Assembly: GCA_025331125.1 (NCBI GenBank)
Contig: JAOALB010000099.1
Coordinates: forward strand, 43,470-107,469
Source: Mycogone perniciosa
Taxonomy: Eukaryota; Ascomycota; Sordariomycetes; Hypocreales; Hypocreaceae
DNA: 64,000 nt
Direction of reading: 5' to 3'
Position numbers and translations under genes: made by a program. The notes under the pieces were generated by a model. That model worked only from the letters and a program-made list of their open reading frames with translations, searched no databases and was not told where the DNA came from. Positions 10,854 through 22,773 of the stretch are shown one piece after another; positions within the stretch are counted from its first letter, which is position 1, and each line of letters starts with the position of its first letter.

Positions 10854-12966
10854 ATGACTCGGGGGCAATCTCTTGCGCGACAACAAGAGCATGGCGAACA
10901 CGACACTTCCTCAGAACTCACGGATGCTTGTGTGACTCCCACCTCGTTTGACCAATGGGATGGCATTCCAGACCTAGCAGACCAGTCGTCCATCACTGCT
11001 CCTGACGAAAGCTCAACTATATCGGGAAGCATTCTGCTCGAAGACGGCGTTATGGAACGAGATACAAAGGACCTTTCGAAATCCTATAAGAATCGAGCCA
11101 GATGCCTCCAACTTATCAACGATACCGCAGCTTTGCTACGGAGTAATCTTGAAGATATCTCCTCAAAGAGTGTGAGATAACCTTTTTGTCCCCTGTGCCT
11201 TCCAAAGTCTTTCAGCTGACTCAGGTTGTCAACTACAGACTGAACTCCATAAATTGTTTCAAGAACAGCTTGATCACATTGTCGTTCTTGCCGCCCTCGA
11301 TCTTGACGAGTCCATTCTCGATCTTGAACATATACTCGAGGAGAAAATATCAATCATGGAGCAATTAAAAAGCTCACTCGGCATGTCCGATATCTGGAAG
11401 GTAAGCTGTGGTCGATTTTCATCACGTTTTTGATGGTCTAACCAAATATGATAGGAATCACCCAAGCGATCCCCTGTAGCAAAATCGACTCCACTGAGGA
11501 TGCAAGAGAATGACACTGGCGAGTTGACTGAGATTTCGGACGAACTTCCCGAGCTTTCGACTGGAACACCCAGCAACCCGGAAACTCCATCCACAGAATT
11601 GGACAGGACTTCGAGCACGCATGGCTGCAAATCGGCCATTTTGTGGAACATCTCCCCATCAGAGGTAGATCCCTTGGTTGATACACCACAGAAGGTCGCC
11701 GTGGGAACATCTCTCGATCCCATGAAGCTCACGTTTCATCCGGACTTTGTCAACCTACCAGGCCGCAGATTGTATGAGCCTTGGATCGATGACGTTAAAT
11801 CCACAGAGAATCGGAGTCGACAAGTGATCCTCAACAACTTGCCCCCAGATGCCACACTCGCCCAAGTGGCAAAAGGTGTACGGTGCTATGGTGGCATAAT
11901 TTCCATTAACACGATGAACACTTCGCCATTCTTCGGCAATATAACCAACAGTGCCATCATCGAATTTGTGTACCCGAGTTCGGCAGCAGAGTATGCTGAT
12001 GCAATCCAGTCCTGCCAACTCATCTACACAGCCAAGAGCGGCGACAAATATCGAGCTGCCGCATGGCTGGTGCCCTCCCCATCATATGCTTACTCGTACA
12101 GTAATCGAGCACTTCTCGAAAGGGGCCAGACTCGGGCTCTTTGTCTGAAGAAGTTCCCCAAAAAAGGAGTATGGTACTTTCTTTCCGCCATTGGCCTACA
12201 CAACATCGTCGACGTCAAGTACGTTGGAGATGTTGATGAACTGCTGGTCGAATTTTCCACTCTTTTCCATGCAGATCGAGTCCAGAGACTCATCTGGAAT
12301 GGCATGTTTAGCGACATCTGCTATACGATTCCTGGTGATTCAATATTTTGGTCGATCGCCAACGATTTATCCCTGGTACATTGTCCAGGATTCAAGTATG
12401 AAGGTGAAACTATTGAGCATGTTTCTGCATACTATCTTCATGGCGAATGGAACCGCAAGCCATTCAACGAGTATTGGCCAACAGAACACATGTATGTGAT
12501 GCAGTTCCAAGGTCTCAGCCCTCTAGCCGCCCTGGCTCCTCGACCTTCCACCACAGAGCGCCTCGCCGCGCTTTATGACATTGAGGAGGACGAAGTCGAG
12601 GACTACCTCGAAGAGCGCCAGAATTATAAGAATACAAAATTCCGCATTCTGGGCAGCACCATCACTGAGGATGATGAGACCAAACTGCTCATGGCCAACA
12701 CTCTGCACGACCCGGAGTGGGCGACGGAATGGGACGAGTACTTCAAGGCGAGGGGTGAGGTAAATTTGCGGACATGGGAACAGTATGGCATGCTGGCCAA
12801 GCATCGTCGTGAGAAGGCAGAGGAACAGGGTATCGATGCTGGAAAAGTACCAGTCTGTCAGAACTGCGGCAATGGGTGTGGTGATTTGGAGTCCATGCCG
12901 GTGCCGGCGATCGTGAAGAACTTTCTTGACTTTTCAAAGATTACCATTGTGGACACTGATGAGTGA
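10854..12966 (+). CDS. RRM-like protein with coiled coil, unknown function
   Basis: Three exons: 10854-11171, 11239-11400 and 11455-12966, giving 663 residues. Both introns are phase 0 with GTGAGA and GTAAGC donors. The start at 10854 was preferred over the in-frame ATG at 10788 because its context (CAAGATGA) is better and the intervening codons read like leader. Exon 2 encodes an acidic heptad-like helix (residues about 107-160). An RRM-like fold lies near residues 283-350, with RNP2-like QVILNNLP and an RNP1-like strand SAIIEF. The C-terminal part is acidic and ends with a Cys cluster (CQNCGNGCGD) that could bind metal. I do not recognise a named homologue. An RNA-binding role is inferred from the RRM-like strand pattern only. 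Confidence 0.72.
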
Positions 12967-15900
12967 AGTCGCCGTTGAAGGGGGCTGGTTTGGAGTGTGG
13001 CAGAAATTTGCCCATGCCTTGGTTTCTGGGAAGCAGTAGGAGTTTGGGTTTATTTTTTCTTAAAGATACACATTAGCTTTCTGTTTGAATACCAATCTCT
13101 TTCAACTTTTAATGGTTCCTTTTCTCTGCGCTGTTTTGCGACGGATCTTGGTGTGGAATCCCGCTTCCAACTTCTCCAGGCTCCAACTTGTACACACCAT
13201 CACCTATGCCTTGTGTAGCTCTATCTAAGTGAATCTAAGTTCTTAAAGTGTGTATCCGTCACCCTTTTCAATATTTCTCCACCCTTCATTGCGTAGTCTA
13301 GTTTTGGTGGAGTACATTCATGGTAATGGTATTGAGCCGTGGGATTCAAACTCGTGGCGACCTCTACGGAAACGATTTTATTGATTCATATTCTGTTCTA
13401 TAATGTCCACTATCTTACCTAGTGTTCCAAAGTAAAATGGAGGCCATTATACACCGCGTTTGCTTTGCAGCAGGTAATGTTCACGGCTGTGTTTCGGGTG
13501 CGGGCAGTCTTCACCCCGAATTATCGCAATGTACCACTCAGGAAGCGGATACAAGCTTTAATGGATTGCTTTTTCTTGTTTTAAGGCAACGAGACGCGTA
13601 AGCCTTTTAATGAAATTCGAATTATTGGCCGCATCACTCATACAGAGAATACGATGTCATGACGCGCGGCCAGAGAAGCGATCAAACGCATATTAAGCCA
13701 GTCCTCCCGCCGATGAAGGCCATCCGCCCAACTCATTCAACTAACATTCTTATATGACAGAAGCCAAGATATACACAAGGTTACGAACAGTTACGGAATT
13801 TGTCACGATGATTTCTTACCATTATTGCTTCTAGAACATCAATATCACTGCCCAGAGTGGTGAGGTTGTTGCTGCTCAACACGATAAACGGATACTACTA
13901 GAGATACTTACAGAACAAGTTGGAAAGATACAACGGATAACGTAGTTGGATGGATACGTTGAGGAGACAACAGAAGTCACACGGTATGAAGACAACATAA
14001 CCCGTCTACCAGAGACGCCAACAAACGATCATCTGAACAACACACTCGACATACAGGGTGGCCAAGTACCTCGAAGGGTATGACATCGGCAAGCCTTTCA
14101 GCAAATTAAACAGCATTACGAGAACATATTACGCGTGAAAAACAGCACAACGCTTAGAGGAACAGGGTAGTGACGTTGGGAGACTTGTAAAGTCAACGTC
14201 AAGCAAGTATTCTGGAGTAACTTGACTCCACGAGGAGACTATCAAGGGCATATAAAGTCAGTCATCGACGAAAGGCCATCCACTCACATTATTAATCAAC
14301 ATTTCAATATTACAGAATCAGTGATCCACCACAGGGGATGGAATTTTACATCTAACGGCCTTTTTCCACCACGTCGATTATTATGTATCTTATCCGCCTT
14401 CTATGTATGGGGTTGTTCTTGACTTGGAGGCCCCTTCGAAGGGTTCCCCAGCCTGGCAAGACCCCTTGTCGTCTCCTCTCATTGTAAGGGCCTTTGCTAA
14501 TAATGCCATAGAGACATGCTCTAGAAGAGACTTGCCGAGATGAAAGACGAAAATTCTGTTTTATAGCGTTGCCTATAACACTGCTCCACAATCGTTGAGA
14601 TCTTCATCTACGGTCAGTAGCCACTAGATAAGTCAATTCTATCTAAACTCGGATGGTCTCAAGGGCATCCAATCAGTTTGCCTCTGAAGGAAGTTTAGAA
14701 GGCGAACAGCTAACAGTGGGCGTAGGACACATGCAGAACTACACCTATGTGACAACAAGGCTGGACATGATCGGTACACTACTTTCCCACCTTATCCAGT
14801 GGGATTAACTCGACACAGTTGTCCAGGAGTCGAGGCTATTCTCTGATTGCCACATCAGTTGATGGACACGATCTTCACCTCACAACTCTCGTCTATTCTT
14901 TCCTCCTAGATTCAACAAACTGGACAACCATGTATGAAGAACTTATGGTCTAGTCGCCCATTTCAAGGAACAGGAACAACTCGGAGACGACGATGCTCCC
15001 GTCAGCAATTTTCAAGAGCGAATCGTCGCTGTACGGAGATCTAGACTCAAAATCCTCCTGAATGACGAGTGGGAGATTTGCGACCTGTAAAGATCCCGAA
15101 CTGGGACACATTCTGGAGTAACCAGGTGGTGTCGTATGGCTATATCGGGGATTACCACACCGGAGAGGTTTATGGGGAGCTAAGAAAGATCTTTTAAAGC
15201 CCAGGTCTCGTAGGGGAACAACGAGTTGGGAGCTGCTGGGCAGAAGTACTGGAAGGAGAGCTAGATCAGACATGACTGTGAAGGTCAACACATATGATTA
15301 GAAGCAAAGCATAATGAAGTGAGCTGCAAAAGCTGTGCAAGACCTCTTAGGGATGCTCTCAAGGTTGGCCAAGGACGATAATGCATGGTCTGCGATATGT
15401 CTGGCTGCCCTGGCGCAAAACCCTCTCCACGTTAAGTAGACCCTTGTCCCATTGGGGGCCAATCCACGAGCAGCGACCCCGAAACCCGGTGATCGCATCC
15501 AGGAAAAGAGCCAAGAATAAGGCCAAGAATAGTGATCGGCCCGCCCGTCCAAGCAACGACGCCCGTCCTGAGCCGAAATCTGCCCTGTCGACGGATACCG
15601 AGATGGTGGACGCACCGACTCATATACCGACTGATATACCGACCGAGAGCCGACTGGTGAACCAAAGCCCGTATGCCAATAAAGCGGAAATGGGTCGTGA
15701 ATAAACCTTTTGACTTGCTCCATTTGCCTAGCCAGCTATAAGCGCAGTTACCGTTGAAGTGTGTGTTCACCCGCCCGACATGCAGCGTTATTCCAGCCAC
15801 TAATGACGCATACCTCCATGGCCATCACCAAAGACAAGTTGATCAAAGACGACAGCCTTCGTTCACATGATGAATTAAACCGGGCCATTGAGCATAACCC

Positions 15901-16420
15901 CGGGTTCAGTGGTCTTGATGCTTTCCGAACCTCTTCGTGGGTCGCTGAAGGCTCACAGAAATATTTTTTATTTTCGTACCATCGACGCTGACCGATTGGT
16001 CAAAGACAACAAAAGCAGGGGACCAGCTGAATGGAGTGGGACAATGTAACATTCCTGTTTGAACGCAGTGGGTCGTTGGGAAGAAAACAAAATAAGTCCC
16101 GAGGTCCGATTATCGTTCCGAGCTGAGACATTGTTGTGATAGAATGGAATGACCGGGAGGCAAAAGTGCCTAGCTTTAGCTGCATCACAATGAGCACCTG
16201 AAGGACATGGATGATGCAGGGCAGCCCATAGACTGGGCCCTCGTCCTATGCAAGGACTTGTGAATATTAGTAGTATATGCATAGGCGTGTTATACACAGC
16301 AGGCAGACCGGAGAAAAAGCGACATTTATGTAAGTATCTGCTCCTCTGTTCGGTCTCATTCTTGGTCCATCTTCATATTAGCTTCTTCGTCATTGCCAAA
16401 CGTTGACAGACATATTCACA
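12967..16420. other. gene-poor stretch, possible decayed element
   Basis: About 3.4 kb with stops in all frames. Small ORFs (for example 14950-15291 minus, 15381-15704 plus) show no domain I recognise. From roughly 13.6 to 15.3 kb the composition is unlike the flanking UTRs and some stretches read as broken protein sequence, so an old transposon or gene relic is possible. No terminal repeats or target duplications were found by eye. It forms the left edge of the accessory island. Confidence 0.35.
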
Positions 16421-18042
16421 ATGAGAAACCTAGCCAATACTCATCTCCAGCAGATTCACTTTGGACTCGGTCCTGATAGCCACGACTATGAGCCAGTGGC
16501 AGAGTACCAGGCCGAGAAGACTACGTATGCTCAGGAACAGGAAGCGCTTCGAGCCAGCCTACTGCGTAGATGTGCCGTCAACATATGGCCTATTGGCTCC
16601 TACGAAACTGCTTGTCCCCGACCCATCCTCATGGGCAAGCAGCATCAGCAACGGCTGGCAGGGCTGCACGAGGCATTGACTGCCGCTATCACAGACATTG
16701 TCCAGCGATGGTGGACAGACGATGAAGCTCGATTTCCTGCGCGCATGCCTATAGAGAAAGAGGAGGAAGACCTCTTGCAAGTGAGTCAATTCTTCCCCAG
16801 GGAAGCCCAATTCATTATCTCTAACAAGGGTGAAAGTGGTTAGAAGACCAAGTCTCGCTGGGGAACTTGCCTCGTTACCAGGCGTGTCGGGGATCATGGA
16901 GACCAGACTTCCTCGTCGAAGATTACGGGAATAAGGAGGGCGACTCGATAGTGGAAAACTATCGAATCACCGAAATAAATGCCCGATTTTCCTTCAATGG
17001 CTTTATGTACGAGGCTTTGGGGCAACAGGCCCTCGACGACATGGACATCGCAAGCAATGGATTGATCAGCGCAACAGACGGAGCAGAGGTAAGATTTACC
17101 GCCAGTCAGTCATTGATCCCATTCTGACAGTCGCAGTTCATTCGCGGATTGCTCGATCTCTTCCAGCCCGACTTACCCCTGCACCTTCTGAAAGGCGAAG
17201 AACATGGAATGGACATCCACATGTTTATCGACGTCGCCCAGCGTGTTCATGGCATCACGCCACGTCTGATCACTCCAGGGGATCTGCGATTACTGCAAGA
17301 CCCTGAAAGCAAGGGCGGATACAAGCTCTGCTGTATCATCGACCAGAATGACGACAGTGGCGCCGTTATTTCTTCTGCTCTGACCACTAACGACGGTGAG
17401 CTTGTGGAAGAAATCCACCAGGTCGGGCTAGAGCTTCACCAGCGCGAGCTGCACGCCCTAGAGCCAGAGATGCTCCGCCAGATCAGCCTGCGCTGCTTCA
17501 ACGATATGCGCACTATCCTGCTAGTCCACGACAAGCGCATGCTGGGCATCGTGAAGCAGGAGCTTGAGGCACTCGTGGCGCGCGACGTGTTGACCTCAGC
17601 CCAAGCTCAAGCCCTAGACCGGGGGATCGCCGACACGATACTCCCCGGATCACAAGAGCTACGCGAACTCATTCAGCTGTGCAAGACCTCACCAGAGGCG
17701 AGACACGAGTATCTCTTAAAGCCGGTCCGCAGCGGCAAGGGGGCTGGGATCGTCTTTGGCGAGGACTTTGGCCCCAGCGAATGGACAGCCGCTCTGGAGC
17801 GCCTCCAGTCTGCCAGGCTGGTTCCGGGAGTGACGTGCGTGGTGCAGCGCCGGATTATGCCCAGGCTCTACGACGTAGTGTTGAGGGAGTCAGGCGAGAG
17901 GCTGCGATATCCGCTGATCGGAACGTATCACGTCGTGCAGGGCAGGCTGCTTGGATTTGGCGTCTGGCGGAGCAGCGCTGATCGGATCTGCGCCATCAGC
18001 CATGGAGGGTCATGGATATGTTCAGTGATGCGCCAAGATTGA
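16421..18042 (+). CDS. circularly permuted ATP-grasp-like ligase
   Basis: Three exons: 16421-16780, 16837-17088 and 17137-18042, both introns phase 0 (GTGAGT..CTAAC..AAAG and GTAAGA..GCAG), giving 505 residues. The apparent upstream start at 16403 is only TTG; the first ATG is 16421. The C-terminal half carries ATP-grasp features in permuted order: a DKR motif (residues 336-338) and an ATP-lysine strand LLKPVRSGKGAGIVFG (397-412). ATP-grasp enzymes form amide bonds through acyl-phosphates. A role in joining an amino acid or carboxylate to an amine is inferred. The gene opens a group with a dioxygenase, an adenylate-forming enzyme, an acyltransferase and a PhzF protein. The substrate is unknown. 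No signal peptide is seen, so it is probably cytosolic. Confidence 0.7.
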
Positions 18043-19009
18043 TGGCCGTGTGGTTGTGCGGTTGTGTGGGCGGTTGCGTAGGGAGTGTGTATACTCCGTA
18101 ATATTATCTAGATTGATAAAAATGAAAGATGATGTGACGATCCACATGTGCGGGCGGTCTTGACAGCCATTGGTGTGGTTATCAACAGGTGCCTGTAGTG
18201 GCGCACTACGCGCTGCACCAGCGCGCTGCACGAGCGCTGTACTATGCTGAAACCTCTATAGCGCCCGGTACGGACCGCCCGGCCCGGCTAACTTGAAGAT
18301 GTTAGCGGGCTTTTAGCGATGTGAAGGCCCCCAGCAACCCACTGTAGCTTGGTGCATCGCCTGGACAAGCCATGAATAGCCGAGACAACCGCTTGTAGAC
18401 TGGATGCCCAGACTGCTGCTTCGTACTCCGTACCTACTCGTACCTAATTTGTAGATGCATGACAACCGCCACCCTACATGCAGTCCAGTCTTCTTCTGTC
18501 CTCTATTTTTGCTTCTTTTCTCTTTTACTTGCCTACCAAAATGGAACCTCTCATCAATACGAGACACATATGGCGCATCCGTGTCAACATATTGCCTCTT
18601 ACGCGCACAGCGGGTCGGCCGACTGCCAGATACGGCACTTGAGGCCTCCTCAACGGGCTTTTCTCTCCAACGACAGCCACATACGCCTATTCTCTTCATA
18701 TTACTGTTCTCAGGTCGTTCACGACACGTAATATCGCAGCCGTGGCGTATGTGCAGACCAACCACCCATGGTTCTCTGGGTACATGGCGTTGGCTCTCGT
18801 TGTACGAGACGGGATATTCGGTGGAGTGGGCATCTGCAATCGCCACTTGGAGTGCATTCGGTCAGCTGGAACAAGTCTGGGCATCGAAAAAGCCTCATAG
18901 CGGTTACGAGAATGGGCGCCCTTCATATGTGTCGGTTGTGCCTCTCGTGAACTGGTCTTTCTAGTCATCACCCCATTTCTAAGCCTTCTTCCTTAACCAA
19001 TTGCCTACC
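18043..19009. other. intergenic, no gene seen
   Basis: Spacer between two co-directional cluster genes. It includes TACTCCGTA at 18092-18100 and 18424-18432. A GC-rich stretch near 18200-18290 can form short hairpins (for example GCGCGCTGC repeats). ORFs here lack domain content. Confidence 0.45.
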
Positions 19010-19972
19010 ATGCATCGAGTTTCGCAACGGGCTTTCTCCAATGCCTATCAGGCACGCAGTTCTGCTGCTCACAAGCTGGGCCTGCCTCTGAGTCGCTCAC
19101 TGTTTCCAGGATGCGTTTGCCATGGAGCTCGCAGTCTTGCAACAGAAGTCTCTCGAGCAGTGCCTCACTTGACGGCTGCAGACCTGAGCTACGCCCAGCA
19201 GCCTCGCCATATCCGCGAGGTCTTTGAGCGGCTTGAGCAGAAGGGCATCCTCAAGATTAGCCTAGGCTTCCAGGATGACAAGAGTCAATATCTTGAGAAG
19301 CTGATCGTCAGCCTTCATGAGAACCATGGCCACGAATTGCCTATATCACATAGTGCAAGTCGCGGTTGGTTCTGGGACGTTCGTCCTACCACTACCAACT
19401 TCCAGACTGAGAACCACCAGGCCCGGTCAGAAACTATGGACGAGTTCCCTTGGCACACCGATTGCAGCTATGAGAACCCGCCGCCGCGATACTTTGCCCT
19501 GCAGGTGCTCCAGCCCGATCGCTTCGGAGGCGGAACCCTCTCCGTCATGAATGTCGAGCTCCTGAGCGAGCTCCTGACCCCGAGCACGCGGGAATCACTG
19601 CTTAGGCCGGAGTTCCGCATCACTATCCCGCCCGAGTTCATCAAGGACCCGAATCAGCGGCATATCATCGGCAGCCTGCTGGCCGCGGACAAGCAGGGCC
19701 GGCCCAGTGTGATGCGCTTCAGAGGCGAGATCCTGACCCCCCTGACTGAGAGGGCGGCCCACGCGCTGGATGAGCTCAAGCATGCGCTGCAACAGCTCGA
19801 GGCGCAATCACACTCTACCGTGCATCTAACACCACAGGAGCTGCCGGCGAGGTCCATCATCCTAGTCGACAACCGCCGATGGTTACATGCACGGAACGAC
19901 ATAAAGGATCCAGACCGGCATCTACGTCGGGTGCGGTGGGACGCGATTCCGTTTCCGAGTGTCACCAATTAA
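19010..19972 (+). CDS. TauD/TfdA-type Fe(II)/2-oxoglutarate dioxygenase
   Basis: Single exon, 320 residues from the ATG at 19010 (the frame opens at a TTG just before). The iron-binding facial triad is visible: HTD at residues 149-151 (H149, D151) and the distal His at 293 in WLHAR. Arg residues near 306-309 could bind the 2-oxoglutarate carboxylate. The first 45 residues are Arg/Ser/Ala rich without acids and end in RSLATEVS, which resembles a mitochondrial presequence. Enzymes of this family hydroxylate, desaturate or cleave small molecules using O2, Fe(II) and 2-oxoglutarate. Position between the ATP-grasp gene and the adenylate-forming gene suggests it tailors the same product. The family is firm; the substrate is unknown. 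Confidence 0.87.
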   Translation: MHRVSQRAFSNAYQARSSAAHKLGLPLSRSLFPGCVCHGARSLATEVSRAVPHLTAADLSYAQQPRHIREVFERLEQKGILKISLGFQDDKSQYLEKLIVSLHENHGHELPISHSASRGWFWDVRPTTTNFQTENHQARSETMDEFPWHTDCSYENPPPRYFALQVLQPDRFGGGTLSVMNVELLSELLTPSTRESLLRPEFRITIPPEFIKDPNQRHIIGSLLAADKQGRPSVMRFRGEILTPLTERAAHALDELKHALQQLEAQSHSTVHLTPQELPARSIILVDNRRWLHARNDIKDPDRHLRRVRWDAIPFPSVTN

Positions 19973-21152
19973 CTACATCCACTGCCCACATGGGCTCGAA
20001 ACTATCACTAGTTGAGAGGGTGATGTTGCGGATCTCTTATCAGCTAGGAAAACGCAGCAATCTATTACTTATTGTGTGAACAGGGTGGATGGAGACTTGC
20101 AAGGTTCTCTTAACGTCAAAACTGAAGACTAGACAGGTGCGCCACCGGCCCACCTATGTATGCATGTATGTTGTTTGTATCTTGGCAAGAAGTGTCAAGT
20201 CTTTTCTGTTTTATTTTTAGGCGTTCAAAGACCGTTCAAAGACCGTACAATACTACCGTACAATACTACAGTAACTATTGACAAATATTGACAAATAATT
20301 GATGTGCCACGCCAGTCTCGTCTCCCCGCCCAGTATTACTTTGCATAAGCGAACGTTGACCATCTGTGAATCGGGTAACGCAACCCAGGACTATTCTGCA
20401 AGACGTTCCTAAAGCAGTGTGGCTCGCAAAACCGGGTTACCAGGATTGCCCAGAGCCCAATCCTAAGCCACCGAGAGTAGGGGTCCACGCATGCATCACA
20501 TCGTGTATGTACTCGTATGAGAACACTGGGCAATGTTACAAACGGCGGCTTTGCGGAGTAGAGTGTTAGTCTCACATGCGTATGCACGATGCAACGGATG
20601 CGTCTCTTCGTAATTCGACTCTTGTCTCTTATATAATGCATTCGCCTTTGACATGGGTTCCGATGTGGCGTTGCAATCACAGACAGACATTTGACAGCGA
20701 CAGTGGCGTTCTCGTTCGGAGCTGAGGCCTTGCATGATGACGCCTTGGCGGGAAAAAAAATTCAAGAGAAGAAGAAAATACGTAAATGAGACAGAAAAAA
20801 TAGTCACAGTCGCTGAGACAGACGGCATGTGTATGCGAAAATTGAGGTGGCAAAGCCGTCGTGGCACCATGATGAATACTACAGCGGTACGGAGTATTAT
20901 TACATTGATTCGCCATGACCCATTCTCCGAGACTTGCATTATTCCTAGAATGCCGCAGATCCCGCATCAGTGTAGCATAAAAACAGTAATATTATATAAA
21001 AGCTAGATTTGCTCTGTCTGTGTCCGCGGACCGGTTCATCTCATGCACCCACAGGCCTACCAGCCCACCTCGTTTACACACAATCTCCCGTTCACAAACC
21101 TCCGATTAACCTTGGCTTTTCCCCAAGCATTTTCTTCTGAATCTCTCCAATC
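19973..21152. other. intergenic with a cluster of tandem duplications
   Basis: About 1.2 kb between two co-directional genes. It holds three neighbouring short tandem duplications (20222-20295) and TACGGAGTA at 20888-20896. No gene is supported. Confidence 0.5.
20222..20295. repeat. three consecutive perfect tandem doublets
   Basis: Three different units, each present exactly twice: an 11-mer CGTTCAAAGAC (20222-20243), a 13-mer CGTACAATACTAC (20244-20269) and a 10-mer TATTGACAAA (20276-20295). The first two doublets abut directly. No function is known. Confidence 0.9.
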
Positions 21153-22644
21153 ATGGAAGCTGAACCTTATTCATTGTCCGATGTGCTGGCCGTTGCCAAG
21201 CTTCACCCATTTTATGTCTCCGACATTCAGTATCCGCCTGATGCAGAGGCCATCAAGGCAGCCCGTGAACAGGCAACAGAGAATGACTTGAGCTCTCGGC
21301 CATTGATTCAGAAGAAGGATCTGTAAGAAGCCAGTAGCTAAATTAAATAATCGCCCAATTCTAATCGTGCTTCAGGTACAAAGCCATCGATCGGCTCGTC
21401 AACGACACAAGTCCCCAAAACACCTACCGTCACAGCGTCTACACGAGCATCACCGGCGGCGGATCTGGCTCAACGCCCTTGTTCTTCGCCACAGATGTTT
21501 ACGAGAACCGCAATCACAGAGCCCATTTCGGCCGTTTCCTTAAAGCCACGGGTATCATCCAACACGGAGACTGGGTTCTGACGACTCACTGCGGTGGTGA
21601 GCTGTACAGGTATGTATTGGATCTATGAACAAACCCCAATGACGCAAATGCTGATGACACTGGGGATGCCTCAGATCCTTGGATCTTATTGCAGAGCTCC
21701 TGGAAAATGCCGGAGCCAGCGTTCTCAGCGCGGGAAACCACATGCCCCCCGCTACGGTGACCAAGCATCTGGCTGACTATCATGTCAATGTCTTGACTGG
21801 CGACAGCAGTCAGATTGTCCAAGTCGTGCACCATCTGTCAACACTACCAGCGGAGGAACGAGCCCGTGTGAAGCTCAACAAGATAATCTTCACCTCCGAG
21901 GTTCTCACCAAGGCGCAGAGAGCACACATCAGGGCCACTCTCGGCGCCGTCAAGATCTGCTCCATCCTTGGCAGCGCAGAAGCAGGACCCTGGGCAGTTA
22001 GCAGTCCTGACCTCATTGGGAAGGAAACTGTCACAAGCACAGAGGACTTTGTCTTCGACACGCGCGCCATGCTGATTGAGATCCTTCCCCCTTCCGTCTT
22101 GGAGGAGGGTGCTTCTCCTGCTGATCCTCTACCCGAGGGCGAGCAGGGCATCATCGTGCAAACCTCCCTTTCACGCCTGCGGAATCCGGTCGTGCGGTAT
22201 GTCACCGGCGATGTTGGCTCACTGCATCCTCTGCCCGAACACGCGCGGGCTACGATTGCCCCGGCCGACTGGCCCTACTTGCGACTTATTCGCCTCGAAG
22301 GTCGCGACCGTCGCTTCAGCTTCGACTGGGACGGCGCGTACTTCGAGTTTGAGAACTTGACGGCCATGATGAACAACCAGGAGACCGGTGTCTTGCAGTG
22401 GCAGGTCATCTTGGACAAGCTGGAGCCCTCTCTGCAGGGATCGCTTGAAGTCCGCCTGCTCTGCGCGGAACGGCGTGCGGAGTTGATATCTCAGGAGGAT
22501 CTTGCCAAGCGCATTGGGACTTTCTTCAATGTCTACCACTCGAACGAGCATCGCTTTAAGCTCACATTCCTGAACGAGATCAAGGGATTTGAACGGAGCA
22601 GCACGGGAGGAAAGGTCATCAAGTTTGTAAATCGGTATTACTGA
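21153..22644 (+). CDS. PaaK-like adenylate-forming enzyme
   Basis: Three exons: 21153-21322, 21376-21609 and 21675-22644, joined by 53-bp and 65-bp introns (GTAAGA..TTCAG, GTATGT..CTCAG), giving 457 residues. The phosphate-binding loop TGGGSGSTP is at residues 83-91. Later come an A5-like GSAEAGPW, an A7-like VTGDVG and a C-terminal Lys in STGGKVIKF, the usual order in AMP-forming acyl-CoA ligases of the phenylacetate-CoA ligase (PaaK) type. The length fits free-standing PaaK enzymes (about 430-450). It should activate a carboxylate as acyl-AMP, perhaps onward to CoA. There is no fused carrier domain. It follows the dioxygenase on the same strand, so a shared pathway is likely. The substrate cannot be read from sequence. 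Confidence 0.82.
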
Positions 22645-22773
22645 TTCTTAGGTCGAAGCTCCTCTCAAATTAAATTAAATATATTTTGGCATTATTCTTC
22701 TTCTTATGGGATCTCTCACCTGTCAGTAAAAAGTAGATAGACTCTTAGAGCGACAACACAAACCCATTTCGTT

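Noticed and set aside
11172..11225. Alternative acceptor (CTCAG before 11225) in the RRM-like gene
   Set aside because: Gives a different frame with no heptad pattern and an early stop; the acceptor at 11237-11238 keeps an open coiled-coil exon into exon 3.
15381..15704. Overlapping ORFs on both strands in the gene-poor tract
   Set aside because: Neither strand gives a recognisable protein; treated as possible relic only.
18455..18964. 169-codon plus-strand ORF between cluster genes
   Set aside because: Hydrophobic start but no family pattern; competing ORFs on both strands suggest chance.
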